A DNA stretch of 52,370 nt from CAZYIW01 sp964647705 (GTDB taxonomy: Bacteria; Pseudomonadota; Gammaproteobacteria; PS1; Pseudothioglobaceae): positions 1 to 52,370 of the forward strand of contig CAZYIW010000005.1 in assembly GCA_964647705.1 (NCBI GenBank), in the 5' to 3' direction. Under the pieces are notes generated by a model. The model saw only the letters and a program-made list of their open reading frames with translations. It made no database searches and had not been told where the DNA came from. Numbering within the stretch: position 1 is the stretch's first letter; the number at the start of each line of letters is the position of its first letter. The position numbers and the translations under genes are program-made. This document shows, piece by piece, positions 1 to 7,964 of the stretch.

Positions 1-45
1 CCTGGTGCAGTCAAGCTCAGATACAACTATGGCTTTTAAGCCCAA

Positions 46-74
46 TTCAATGCACGCATTATTTGGCGTATAAT
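46..74 (+). promoter_or_regulatory. Promoter of tRNA-Ser
   Basis: A perfect -10 hexamer TATAAT lies at 69-74, and a weak -35 (TTCAAT, 46-51) sits 17 bases before it. The -10 ends 12 bases before the mature tRNA 5' end. The -10 match is seen directly; promoter activity is inferred. Confidence 0.55.
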
Positions 75-86
75 ATTTTGTTTTTT

Positions 87-178
87 GGAGAGTTGGCCGA
101 GAGGCTGAAGGCGCGCCCCTGCTAAGGGTGTATAGGTTTTATCACCTATCGAGGGTTCGAATCCCTCACTCTCCGCCA
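87..178 (+). tRNA. tRNA-Ser (anticodon GCU)
   Basis: A class II tRNA folds completely. The 7-bp acceptor stem is GGAGAGT with ACTCTCC, and the anticodon stem CGCCC/GGGTG closes the loop CTGCTAA, giving anticodon GCU (reads AGC and AGU). A long variable arm with a 6-bp stem (ATAGGT/ACCTAT), typical of tRNA-Ser, is followed by the T arm GAGGG-TTCGAAT-CCCTC. The discriminator is G and the CCA end (176-178) is encoded. Confidence 0.97.
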
Positions 179-200
179 TTATTAAAATGCTTTGTATATC

Positions 201-980
201 ATGAATGATGCACCACTAACAATTGCCGGAAAAACTTACAAGTCTCGCTTACTGGTTGGCTCGGGTAAATACAAAGACCTTAATGAAACCAAATTGGCAA
301 CTGATGCAGCCCAAGCTGAGATTATCACGGTGGCGATTCGTCGCACCAATATCGGACAAGATGCAAATGAGCCAAATCTATTAGAAGTAATCTCACCCGA
401 TAAATACACTATTTTGCCCAATACGGCGGGTTGCTACACGGCCAAAGACGCGGTACGAACTTGTCAACTGGCACGTGAGCTTTTAGATGGCCATAACTTA
501 GTCAAACTCGAAGTATTGGGTGATGAAAAAACCCTCTATCCCAATATTGTTGAAACCTTAAAATCTGCACAAACATTAGTGGACGATGGTTTTGATGTGA
601 TGGTCTACACCAGTGATGACCCTATTGTTGCCAAAGAATTAGAAAACATTGGCTGCGCGGCTGTCATGCCACTGGCATCGCTTATTGGCTCAGGGCAAGG
701 TATTGCCAATCCAGCCAACATTAAACTCATTAAAGAACAGGCCAATGTGCCAGTCCTAGTTGACGCAGGCATTGGTTGTGCCTCTGATGCATCCAAGGCA
801 ATGGAGCTAGGCTGCGATGGTGTGCTGATGAACTCAGCCATTGCCCATGCTAAAGACCCAATTCTTATGGCCAGTGCGATGAGACATGCGGTGATTGCAG
901 GCAGAGAATCCTATCTTGCAGGAAGAATGATGAAAAAAGCTTATGCTTCCGCCTCGTCACCTTTAGAAAATCTAATCTAA
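201..980 (+). CDS. thiG: Thiazole synthase ThiG
   Basis: ThiG builds the thiazole phosphate ring of thiamine from 1-deoxy-D-xylulose 5-phosphate, dehydroglycine and ThiS thiocarboxylate in the cytoplasm. The 259-residue protein has the full ThiG length and TIM-barrel pattern. Lys102 in VKLEVLGD matches the lysine that forms the imine with the sugar, and the C-terminal phosphate-binding stretch VPVLVDAGIGCASDA is intact. I chose the ATG at 201 over an upstream in-frame TTG at 192, because family members begin close to this point. Its sulfur carrier thiS is not adjacent; it lies about 49 kb away in this window. Only 22 bases separate the gene from tRNA-Ser, so there is no room for a TPP riboswitch. 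Confidence 0.95.
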   Translation: MNDAPLTIAGKTYKSRLLVGSGKYKDLNETKLATDAAQAEIITVAIRRTNIGQDANEPNLLEVISPDKYTILPNTAGCYTAKDAVRTCQLARELLDGHNLVKLEVLGDEKTLYPNIVETLKSAQTLVDDGFDVMVYTSDDPIVAKELENIGCAAVMPLASLIGSGQGIANPANIKLIKEQANVPVLVDAGIGCASDASKAMELGCDGVLMNSAIAHAKDPILMASAMRHAVIAGRESYLAGRMMKKAYASASSPLENLI

Positions 981-990
981 GATAACTACG

Positions 991-2295
991 TCAGTTTAGC
1001 TCATCTATTGGGTTGGTTTTTTCTATAAATATAAACCCGTCATAACGCCATGGCAAACTACTGAGTGTGTAATTTAGACTCTCATCTTCTGGCTTGTACA
1101 ACACGCCAATTGCCCTGTGTTGCCTGAATTGACGCACAACCGGATTTGCTCTATCCTGCTGATTAAACAACAAATAAAAACGATCTAAAGCGAGTCGACT
1201 AAGAAGATTCTCAATACTTCTGTCTCTTGCTGGTGGCATCTGCATTTGTAGCATTTTAGATTTTCTCGCACTCGCTGCCGATACTTTGCCAGTGTTGGTT
1301 CCAAAACCTAAGATAAACACTCGATCAATGCCAAGCATTTTACGACTCACATAGCCAATGTTGAAAATACCTTCTTGATGCATTGTGGTCATGCTTGAAT
1401 CTCCTACATGAGTGTTATGTGCCCAAACAATCCCCTTCGAGTTTTGCCCATAAAACTCTAAGAGGCGTTGGATACTCAACCACATATGTCGCACTCGTGA
1501 GTTCCAAAAATCTTTCTCACTGACATATCTGAGGCGGTGATATTCTTCGGCATCTTTTAACACCAATGCATTCTGAATAGCCCAAAGATGTTTTTCACTA
1601 AATTGACCGGTATCATCTGCCAATAATGCATTGACCAATTTGTTGACCTGATCTAGGTTAGACCGGCAAGTAAAATCCGAATTGGCAATCTGTTTTTCCC
1701 AATTTTGATGCTCTTGCTCGGTAAAACAATGAAGCTTTTCTTTAATAAAAGAGTGGTATTTGGGCAAATGTGCTTTGGCAAAGTTCAGTAAATCAAACAA
1801 TGCATCATTGTGTTCGTCAACATCCATCCCATAGATACCTACTTTTTGATCAAGTGGCAAAGCATGGTTGTGTTGTTTGAGCCACTCCACCAAATTTTGG
1901 ATTTTTTCGTTTTTCCACATCCATTGTGGCCATTGACCAAATTGCATCAAAATCTCTTTGGCCGATTGATAATCGGAATTACCTTTAACATAGGCATTTA
2001 ATCGATAAATGGATGGCCAGCCCGCTTCCAGAGTCACAAAGGAGAACTTTTTTTCACTAATGAGGCGTTTTGTAAGCTCAAGGCGCCAGTCATAAAACTC
2101 AGCTGTTCCGTGTGAAGATTCGCCGAGCAGTACTAATTTTTTTTCGCCTGCCTTATCCAGGATTGGTTTTATATCTTTGCTTTGCAATAAGGGTTTGGCT
2201 GAATTTGCAATATAGTTAACAAAATACTTGTCACTGTTTGCAAGACTAAAGCCTGCAAATAAAATAACAAAAAAACCAATACAAATTTTTCTCAT
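991..2295 (-). CDS. Erythromycin-esterase-family exported hydrolase
   Basis: This 434-residue protein belongs to the EreA/EreB-like family, whose few characterised members hydrolyse macrolide lactones and whose many environmental members have unknown substrates. The family motif GESSHGT lies near residues 58-64 (His62 is the probable catalytic base), LEAGWPS follows near residue 95, and WAHNTHVGD lies near residue 300. The N-terminus is a signal peptide (basic MRK, then a hydrophobic run to about residue 19), so the mature protein is probably periplasmic. I moved the start to the ATG at 2295: the longer reading frame would put residues in front of the signal peptide and run through a -10-like TATATTATA. 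It converges on thiG with a 10-base gap. Antibiotic resistance cannot be claimed from the family alone. Confidence 0.8.
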   Translation of the reverse strand: MRKICIGFFVILFAGFSLANSDKYFVNYIANSAKPLLQSKDIKPILDKAGEKKLVLLGESSHGTAEFYDWRLELTKRLISEKKFSFVTLEAGWPSIYRLNAYVKGNSDYQSAKEILMQFGQWPQWMWKNEKIQNLVEWLKQHNHALPLDQKVGIYGMDVDEHNDALFDLLNFAKAHLPKYHSFIKEKLHCFTEQEHQNWEKQIANSDFTCRSNLDQVNKLVNALLADDTGQFSEKHLWAIQNALVLKDAEEYHRLRYVSEKDFWNSRVRHMWLSIQRLLEFYGQNSKGIVWAHNTHVGDSSMTTMHQEGIFNIGYVSRKMLGIDRVFILGFGTNTGKVSAASARKSKMLQMQMPPARDRSIENLLSRLALDRFYLLFNQQDRANPVVRQFRQHRAIGVLYKPEDESLNYTLSSLPWRYDGFIFIEKTNPIDELN

Positions 2296-2376
2296 ACGTG
2301 CGACTTGATACCAACCCTTATAATATAGTTCCATTCTACGCCATTAAAAAATACAATCAGCCATTAAAATAGGCCT

Positions 2377-3483
2377 ATGGATTTTTCTCACACACTTTCT
2401 GAACTGAAACAAAAACATCTTTATCGATCTAGAAAAGTTGTTGATAGTGCACAAGATACAAAAATTATTGTTGATGGAAAATCACTATTTAATTTTTGTT
2501 CTAATGATTATCTCTCCCTTGCCAACCATAGTGAAGTTAAAGAGGCATTTAAAATGGGTATTGATAAATATGGTGTGGGCTCAGGTGCATCACATTTGGT
2601 CAGTGGTCATTCAAAGGCGCACCACGATTTAGAAGTGGCATTGGCTGAATATACAGGGCAAGCTCGAGCGCTGCTTTTCTCAACTGGCTATAGTGCGAAT
2701 CTGGGTATTTTCTCTGCACTTAAAGATGAGCTAGATTGGGTCTTACAAGACAAACTCAATCACGCTTCACTGATTGACGGAAACCAACTAATTGGATTGC
2801 CAGTTCAACGCTATTTACATAATGATATTGCTTCACTTGAGAAAAAAGTAGGCAAACAATCGGGCCAAGGTTTGATTGTGACTGACAACGTCTTTAGTAT
2901 GGATGGTGACCAGGCAAAAATCGATGATTTGCAAAAAATCGCAAATTTTTCCAATGCTGTTTTGATGCAAGACGATGCTCATGGTTTTGGTGTTTTTGAG
3001 CCTAATATCCCTAAAAGTTCGATCTATATGGCAACTTTAGGCAAAGCAGCGGGAACAATGGGGGCTTTTGTGGCTGGAAATGACGATTTTATTGAATTTT
3101 TAATCCAAAAATCACGCCCATACATTTATACAACCGCAATTGCACCAGCCATTTGCCAAGCCACGCTCAAAAGTCTTGAACTCATAAAAAAAGGTGGGCA
3201 AAAAACCAAACTTTTGGCCAATATTGATTTTTTCCGAAATTTTGCACAATCACTCAATTTACCAATATCCAAATCTAGTAGCGCTATTCAACCACTGGTC
3301 ATTGGTGATAGCAAAAAAGCATTAGAAGTGAGTGAAAAATTATTTAACCAAGGATTTTATCTCAGTGCGATTCGTACCCCTACAGTACCCAAAGGCACAG
3401 AAAGACTGCGCATTACCTTGAATGCAGATCATACACAAGATCAAATTGAACAACTGCTAAGAGAGATTAAAAATGCTCTATAG
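2377..3483 (+). CDS. bioF: 8-amino-7-oxononanoate synthase BioF
   Basis: BioF condenses pimeloyl-ACP (or CoA) with L-alanine, the first step of biotin ring assembly, using pyridoxal phosphate. The 368-residue protein has the alpha-oxoamine synthase pattern: FCSNDYLSL near residue 40, the glycine-rich GVGSGASHLVSG near 66-77, the cofactor-binding DDAHGFGV around 199-206, and the Schiff-base lysine Lys223 in LGKAAGTMG. It overlaps bioH by 11 bases, which implies translational coupling. Biotin is needed by the oxaloacetate decarboxylase encoded later in the window. KAPA synthase and 2-amino-3-ketobutyrate CoA ligase are close relatives, but bioH next door settles the call. Confidence 0.93.
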   Translation: MDFSHTLSELKQKHLYRSRKVVDSAQDTKIIVDGKSLFNFCSNDYLSLANHSEVKEAFKMGIDKYGVGSGASHLVSGHSKAHHDLEVALAEYTGQARALLFSTGYSANLGIFSALKDELDWVLQDKLNHASLIDGNQLIGLPVQRYLHNDIASLEKKVGKQSGQGLIVTDNVFSMDGDQAKIDDLQKIANFSNAVLMQDDAHGFGVFEPNIPKSSIYMATLGKAAGTMGAFVAGNDDFIEFLIQKSRPYIYTTAIAPAICQATLKSLELIKKGGQKTKLLANIDFFRNFAQSLNLPISKSSSAIQPLVIGDSKKALEVSEKLFNQGFYLSAIRTPTVPKGTERLRITLNADHTQDQIEQLLREIKNAL

Positions 3484-4171
3484 CGAAACCATCGGCACTG
3501 GTCCTGATTTGGTTTTATTCCATGGCTGGGGTTTTCATTCCGATTTATTTAACCCATTGGTTGAAAAATACAAACATCAATACCGTATTACCAAAATTGA
3601 TTTGCCAGGGCATGGACGAAGCACTCAAATAGATAATGGACTGAAGGCATGGTGTGATGAAATTATTAAAATTTTGCCCAAAAATCCAATTCTGCTGGGA
3701 TGGTCAATGGGCGGATTATTGGCAATTAACATTGCAACAAAGGTCAAAATATCTCAACTAATATTAGTAGCATCCACACCTAAATTTGTGCAAAGCAGTG
3801 ATTGGGAATTTGGCATTGATGTCAACAATTTTGATCAATTCTCTCAATCTCTAAACCTCAATCTGTCAAAAGGTTTGAAGCGCTTTGTCAGCCTACAAAC
3901 CCAAGACAAAGCCACATTAAAAACACTCAATCGTGCAATTGATTGTTATCCTACTTCTACCGAGGCACTTAATCAAGGATTGGAGATCTTGCTAGAAACA
4001 GACTTAATCAACGAATTAAAACAATTATCAACACCAATAAAGGTGATTCTGGGTGCGCGAGATACTTTAGTGCCTAAGAGCATTAAGCTTTGGTATGATC
4101 AAATGCACATACCAGTGAGCATTCTGCCCACTGGTCATTTGCCGTTTTTACACCCAGATTTTAAGTTATGA
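3473..4171 (+). CDS. bioH: Pimeloyl-ACP methyl ester esterase BioH
   Basis: BioH removes the methyl ester from pimeloyl-ACP to end chain elongation in the BioC-BioH route. The protein is an alpha/beta hydrolase of 232 residues. It has the oxyanion motif FHGWGFHS near residue 16, nucleophile Ser78 in GWSMGG, and catalytic His222 in TGHLPFLHP very close to the C-terminus. It is somewhat shorter than typical BioH, ending just after the histidine loop. Its stop overlaps the next start as ATGA. The usual partner bioC does not follow; a DUF2238 membrane protein does. Confidence 0.88.
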   Translation: MLYSETIGTGPDLVLFHGWGFHSDLFNPLVEKYKHQYRITKIDLPGHGRSTQIDNGLKAWCDEIIKILPKNPILLGWSMGGLLAINIATKVKISQLILVASTPKFVQSSDWEFGIDVNNFDQFSQSLNLNLSKGLKRFVSLQTQDKATLKTLNRAIDCYPTSTEALNQGLEILLETDLINELKQLSTPIKVILGARDTLVPKSIKLWYDQMHIPVSILPTGHLPFLHPDFKL

Positions 4172-4770
4172 AAAATAACCCATCAATCGCACCCACATTG
4201 TTTGTTGTATTTACAATTTTTTGGCTCTGGTTGGCAATTGATCCAAACTATCGAGATGTTTGGATCGCCGAGAACATTATTTTGATAATCGGTGTTAGTT
4301 ATTTGATATTCACTTACAAACAGTCTCCTTTTTCTAACCATGCTTACTACTTGATCTTTTTATTTGTTATTTTGCAAACCGTAGGTTCACACTACACTTA
4401 TGCCGAAGTCCCTTTAGGTTTTTGGGTGGCGGATTGGTTGAATATCGAGCGTAATCATTATGATCGCTTAGTACATTTTGCTTTTGGATTTTTGCTGGTT
4501 TTGCCGTTTAAAGAGTGGATAGCCGGTTCTATTGAGTTTAAAAATCACCAATGGGAGGTTTTTACATTGGTAATGTTATTTATTGGAATGAGTGGTTTTT
4601 ATGAGATTCTCGAATGGGGTTACGCTGTTATTTTCGAACAAGAAACCCAATCAGCAGATACCTTTTTAGGCTCCCAGGGTGATATTTGGGATGCTGAAAA
4701 AGACGTGCTACTGGCAGGTATCGGTGCTTGGCTGTATTTACTGCTATTTAGGAAAAAGACTGTCAAATAA
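4168..4770 (+). CDS. YjdF-like DUF2238 inner-membrane protein
   Basis: A 200-residue integral membrane protein with about six hydrophobic segments. It shows the DUF2238/YjdF hallmarks: the RNHYDRLVHFAFGF stretch near residues 93-106 and the FYEILEWG motif near 145-152, which carries acidic residues inside a membrane helix. No function is established for the family. Its start overlaps the bioH stop by four bases, so it is probably co-translated with bioF-bioH, but a link with biotin is not supported by anything in the protein. Confidence 0.82.
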   Translation: MKNNPSIAPTLFVVFTIFWLWLAIDPNYRDVWIAENIILIIGVSYLIFTYKQSPFSNHAYYLIFLFVILQTVGSHYTYAEVPLGFWVADWLNIERNHYDRLVHFAFGFLLVLPFKEWIAGSIEFKNHQWEVFTLVMLFIGMSGFYEILEWGYAVIFEQETQSADTFLGSQGDIWDAEKDVLLAGIGAWLYLLLFRKKTVK

Positions 4771-4809
4771 TATTATTAAAGTTTGAACCTAATTTTTATC
4801 AAAAATGCA

Positions 4810-5397
4810 TTAGGATTTTTTCACTTTGCTTCTTTGTGAGTCAAACCCCTCTACATAGCCATCAGCATCACCATAATCAACAAAATCCCAATATCGATTG
4901 TGCGTGTTTTTAATTCTTCTGGCGTGTTTGATAGGACACCAGAACTGCTCTGTCATGGATGCTAATTCAGCCACATATCTCAACAGTCCATTTGCATAAC
5001 CACAATAGACACAATTCATCTTTTCAAAAATATTCAAGTAGCTTAATTTATGACGATCAACGGCAATATAATCACTTCTGTTTGGTTTTTGAATGCCATA
5101 CACAGGAAAGCAGATAAACTGGTAGATAAAAGCCAACAAATCCAGTAGTAGTAATGGCACGATTAGAGAGTAGGTCACAGGTGCTGTTAGGATAAACAAC
5201 GGATTGGCATGGCGTAGATAACTAAAAATACCGGTTCTGAATTTTTTATGTGCTTGATTAATTGCCGCTTCAAAACGCACTTTGTTTTTTAACAAATGAT
5301 AATCGAAATCGCTACGCTTCTTTTCGACTTCTTTCTCTAAATTTGTACGAACTTGATTAAATTGTTTGATTAAATCCTGAAACGACGTGCTCGACAT
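4810..5397 (-). CDS. Conserved membrane protein of unknown function
   Basis: I do not recognise a named family. The 195-residue protein has a charged, coiled-coil-prone N-terminus (about residues 5-60, rich in Lys and Glu). One or two hydrophobic segments follow at about 68-95, then a soluble C-terminal part with CVYCGYANG near 130, a CxxC pair that could bind metal or be redox active. A further Cys lies in QFWCPIKH. It is transcribed alone and converges with the bioFH-yjdF-like unit. The codon use and clean frame support a real gene. Confidence 0.72.
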   Translation of the reverse strand: MSSTSFQDLIKQFNQVRTNLEKEVEKKRSDFDYHLLKNKVRFEAAINQAHKKFRTGIFSYLRHANPLFILTAPVTYSLIVPLLLLDLLAFIYQFICFPVYGIQKPNRSDYIAVDRHKLSYLNIFEKMNCVYCGYANGLLRYVAELASMTEQFWCPIKHARRIKNTHNRYWDFVDYGDADGYVEGFDSQRSKVKKS

Positions 5398-5466
5398 AAT
5401 AGCCTCATTTGAAGTGATAACATGAGACTGATTTTAATTCAATACAGTTAAAAGTGGTGCACAATA

Positions 5467-5493
5467 CCCCAAGGCCGACTACTGGCCTTGGGG
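5467..5493 (-). terminator. Strong hairpin downstream of hsp20
   Basis: A perfect 10-bp inverted repeat (CCCCAAGGCC and GGCCTTGGGG) with a 7-base loop lies 10 bases past the hsp20 stop. It lacks a clear U-tract on the minus strand, so it may be a 3'-end stabiliser or a Rho-assisted terminator rather than a classic intrinsic terminator. Confidence 0.6.
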
Positions 5494-5503
5494 ATCGATA
5501 GGT

Positions 5504-5914
5504 TTATTTAACTTCAATATCAATTGCCTTATTAATCACCTCTTCAGCTTTAGGAATCACAAGATTTAGTATGCCATCGGTATATTTAGCATCAATTTTG
5601 TTAGATTCCACGGTATGAGGCAATGTAAAGCTGCGCACAAAAGAACCATAACTGCGTTCAACACGATGCAATTTCTTGTCTTCTGTTTTTATCTTTTTTT
5701 CGCCTTTGATGGTTAAGATATTGTTTTCCACACTCACGTGCACATCATCCTTAGACACGCCCGGTAATTCAGCTTTAATTTGATAAGACTTGTCGTCTTC
5801 TTCAACATCAACAGCAGGCATCCAATCACCCATGTTGTTTCTTGATAACGGGCGATTAAAGTGTTCAAACATTTCATCAAAACCAGCAAATGGTCGCATT
5901 AATGATAGACTCAT
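5504..5914 (-). CDS. Small heat-shock protein (Hsp20 family)
   Basis: A 136-residue ATP-independent chaperone that holds unfolding proteins. After the short N-terminal arm (FDEMFEHFNRP) the alpha-crystallin domain runs from about residue 35 to 130, with the conserved ELPGVSKDDVHVSVENN segment and the IDAKYTDGILNLVIPK beta strand containing the A-x-x-x-x-G-(I/V)-L motif. The longer open frame upstream is not used: the ATG at 5914 has a good ribosome-binding site (AAGGAG, 7 bases away) and gives the family's normal length. A sigma32-like promoter lies upstream, which fits heat-shock control. Confidence 0.93.
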   Translation of the reverse strand: MSLSLMRPFAGFDEMFEHFNRPLSRNNMGDWMPAVDVEEDDKSYQIKAELPGVSKDDVHVSVENNILTIKGEKKIKTEDKKLHRVERSYGSFVRSFTLPHTVESNKIDAKYTDGILNLVIPKAEEVINKAIDIEVK

Positions 5915-5952
5915 AACATTCTCCTTTTTCGTTTCACTATCCTTACTATCTA

Positions 5953-5980
5953 TATATGGCCATTTTGCGTATAATTCAAG
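5953..5980 (-). promoter_or_regulatory. Sigma32-like heat-shock promoter of hsp20
   Basis: On the minus strand CTTGAA (5975-5980) is followed, after 13 bases, by GGCCATATA (5953-5961). This compares with the enterobacterial sigma32 pattern CTTGAA-N13-15-CCCCATnTA; the -35 match is perfect and the -10 matches at seven of nine positions. The -35 touches the purE -10 on the other strand. Confidence 0.6.
5970..5975 (+). promoter_or_regulatory. -10 element of purEK
   Basis: TATAAT lies 33 bases before the purE ATG. No convincing -35 is visible. It shares its last base with the -35 of the divergent hsp20 promoter. Confidence 0.4.
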
Positions 5981-6008
5981 CATATCCATGTTCATATCAA
6001 GAGGTGTT

Positions 6009-6497
6009 ATGAGTGCATTAGTTGGTGTTATTATGGGGTCTAAATCTGATTGGCCAACCATGAAGTACGCAGTAGAAATGCTAGAAGAGTTTGGCGTGGC
6101 TCATGAGGTTAAAGTGGTGTCGGCCCACCGCACGCCCGATCTTATGTTTGAATATGCATCCAATGCTCATAGTCGTGGGCTCAAAGTCATTATCGCAGGT
6201 GCTGGCGGTGCAGCACATCTGCCGGGTATGGTGGCAGCTAAAACCATTGTGCCTGTTTTGGGTGTGCCGGTTAAATCGCGTGCTCTTAGTGGTCAAGATT
6301 CGCTTTTGTCTATTGCTCAAATGCCCGGTGGCGTGCCAGTTGGTACACTGGCAATTGGTGAAGCTGGTGCCAAAAACGCAGGTATTTTAGCTGCGCAAAT
6401 TGTTGCTAATGAAGATGAAGCTGTTCGCAAAAAAGTGGCTAATTTTAGAGCCAAGCAAACCCAAGATGTTTTGGACAACCCTAATCCAGATAACTAA
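6009..6497 (+). CDS. purE: N5-carboxyaminoimidazole ribonucleotide mutase PurE
   Basis: PurE (class I) moves the carboxyl group of N5-CAIR to C4 to give CAIR in purine synthesis. The 162-residue protein carries the substrate-binding GSKSDWPT at residues 10-17, the SAHRTPD motif near 44-50, and GAGGAAHLPGM near 74. The start at 6009 is preceded by AGAGG and matches the known N-terminus; the longer frame runs back through hsp20. The stop is directly followed by the purK ATG, so the pair is one transcription unit. Confidence 0.96.
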   Translation: MSALVGVIMGSKSDWPTMKYAVEMLEEFGVAHEVKVVSAHRTPDLMFEYASNAHSRGLKVIIAGAGGAAHLPGMVAAKTIVPVLGVPVKSRALSGQDSLLSIAQMPGGVPVGTLAIGEAGAKNAGILAAQIVANEDEAVRKKVANFRAKQTQDVLDNPNPDN

Positions 6498-7592
6498 ATG
6501 AAAATTGGCATTCTCGGCGCAGGTCAACTGGGAAGAATGTTGGCCATAGCGGGTAATTCGCTCGGCCATGAGTTTGGTTTTTTAGGTCGCAAAAATACCG
6601 AAACCAAAACCCTACTCGGGCAAACATTTGATCAAAGAGAAAATTCAAATGCCGCTAAGTCGCTCCTTGATTTTGCTGATGTGATTACTTATGAGAGTGA
6701 AAATACTGATGCACAATTGGTACAAGATATCAATCAACAAGTGGTTGTGTATCCCGGCGAGGTGTCACTGTTCATGTCACAACATCGCGGTCGAGAAAAA
6801 ACTCTTTTTAATAAATTGGGTATCCCTTGTGCGCCCTACCAATTAGTCCATTCTTTTGAACAATTACAATCTGCAGTTACCAAAATTGGCTTGCCTGCTA
6901 TTTTAAAAACCACCACCGAAGGTTATGATGGCAAGGGACAATGCGTCATTGATACCGACACAGTTTTGGCCGAGGCTTGGGAAAGCATGCATGGCGCAGA
7001 ATGTATACTTGAGGGTTTTGTTAACTTTCAGCGCGAGCTGTCTCTTATTGCAGTTCGTGATCAAAACAACAACCACGCTTATTATCCATTAGTTGAGAAC
7101 ACACATCACGATGGTATTTTAAGATTAACAATCGCACCCGCTCAATCCGTAGACCCAAAAGTGCAAAAAAAAGCTGAGCACTATATGGAGTCGCTTTTGG
7201 ATGAGGTGAATCATGTGGGCGTTCTAACGCTTGAGCTTTTTCAAACCGATGATGGTTTGGTGGCCAATGAAATGGCACCCCGTGTTCATAATTCTGGACA
7301 CTGGACTATAGATGGTGCAATCACCTCGCAATTTGAGAATCATATTCGTGCCATTACCAACATGCCTTTAGGCAATACAGAGTCTAAATACCCGTATTGT
7401 GCTATGATTAATATCATTGGCAAGATTGGTCCAGTTGAGATGCTTAACAAAATGCCAAATACACACCTTCAACTCTATGATAAATCTGAACGAGATGGGC
7501 GTAAGCTGGGTCATATCAACATCACTGCCAAATCTGAGGCAGAGCTGAAAAAAAGTATTGAAAATCTCAGTGTGTTCTTACCAAAAGACTGA
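6498..7592 (+). CDS. purK: N5-carboxyaminoimidazole ribonucleotide synthase PurK
   Basis: PurK uses ATP and bicarbonate to carboxylate aminoimidazole ribonucleotide, feeding PurE. The 364-residue ATP-grasp protein begins with the dinucleotide-like GILGAGQLGRM, has the glycine-rich ATP loop TTTEGYDGKGQ near residue 137, and the metal/substrate stretch NEMAPRVHNSGHWT near 256. It starts on the base after the purE stop. Confidence 0.96.
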   Translation: MKIGILGAGQLGRMLAIAGNSLGHEFGFLGRKNTETKTLLGQTFDQRENSNAAKSLLDFADVITYESENTDAQLVQDINQQVVVYPGEVSLFMSQHRGREKTLFNKLGIPCAPYQLVHSFEQLQSAVTKIGLPAILKTTTEGYDGKGQCVIDTDTVLAEAWESMHGAECILEGFVNFQRELSLIAVRDQNNNHAYYPLVENTHHDGILRLTIAPAQSVDPKVQKKAEHYMESLLDEVNHVGVLTLELFQTDDGLVANEMAPRVHNSGHWTIDGAITSQFENHIRAITNMPLGNTESKYPYCAMINIIGKIGPVEMLNKMPNTHLQLYDKSERDGRKLGHINITAKSEAELKKSIENLSVFLPKD

Positions 7593-7622
7593 CTTAACTG
7601 AGATCATTAAAAGTATCGCATA

Positions 7623-7961
7623 TTAGCCATAGTACTCAGAAGATTTAAATTGCTTGGCCAGCGATGTTTCTAGGTTATAGGCTTCTTTTTCGCTGATGGG
7701 TTTGCCTTGTAGATGTTGGATAACATGAACCATTTCATGACAAAAAGTAATGATAAAACTGTCTTCATCTAGGTCCTTTTCAATATCAATATAGAATTTT
7801 CCATCGCCTTCGTGATCAACCCACGCCTCTGCGTGTTCAATATCTTGAATAAAAAGATCAATATCAATTTTCGACTCGATTGATAAAGCCTCTATGCAAA
7901 AAAGATAGAGTGTTTGTGCTAAGTGTTTTTGTCGTTTATTACCGCCATGAATAAAAATCAT
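7623..7961 (-). CDS. Small zincin-like hypothetical protein (HExxH)
   Basis: A 112-residue protein of no family I can name. The only strong feature is HEMVHVIQHLQG near residues 75-86, a zinc-metallopeptidase HExxH helix, followed about 12 residues later by EKEAYNLE, which could supply a third zinc ligand (Glu). The acidic DEDSF stretch precedes it. This resembles the minimal metallopeptidase core of ImmA/SprT-like proteins, but substrate and activity are unknown. It lies 3 bases after the glutaredoxin-like gene on the same strand and is probably the last gene of a kdsB-folD-glutaredoxin unit. Confidence 0.7.
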   Translation of the reverse strand: MIFIHGGNKRQKHLAQTLYLFCIEALSIESKIDIDLFIQDIEHAEAWVDHEGDGKFYIDIEKDLDEDSFIITFCHEMVHVIQHLQGKPISEKEAYNLETSLAKQFKSSEYYG

Positions 7962-7964
7962 GAA

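Noticed and set aside
2..73. Possible 3' end of an upstream gene reading into the window (frame 2, stop TAA at 71-73)
   Set aside because: Only 23 codons are visible, other frames are open too, and no family could be recognised, so it is not reported as a gene.
179..200. TPP riboswitch expected before thiG
   Set aside because: Only 22 bases separate tRNA-Ser from the ATG; no room for the aptamer.
991..2295. Macrolide-resistance gene
   Set aside because: The family is broad and mostly of unknown substrate; a signal peptide and environmental context do not support a resistance call.
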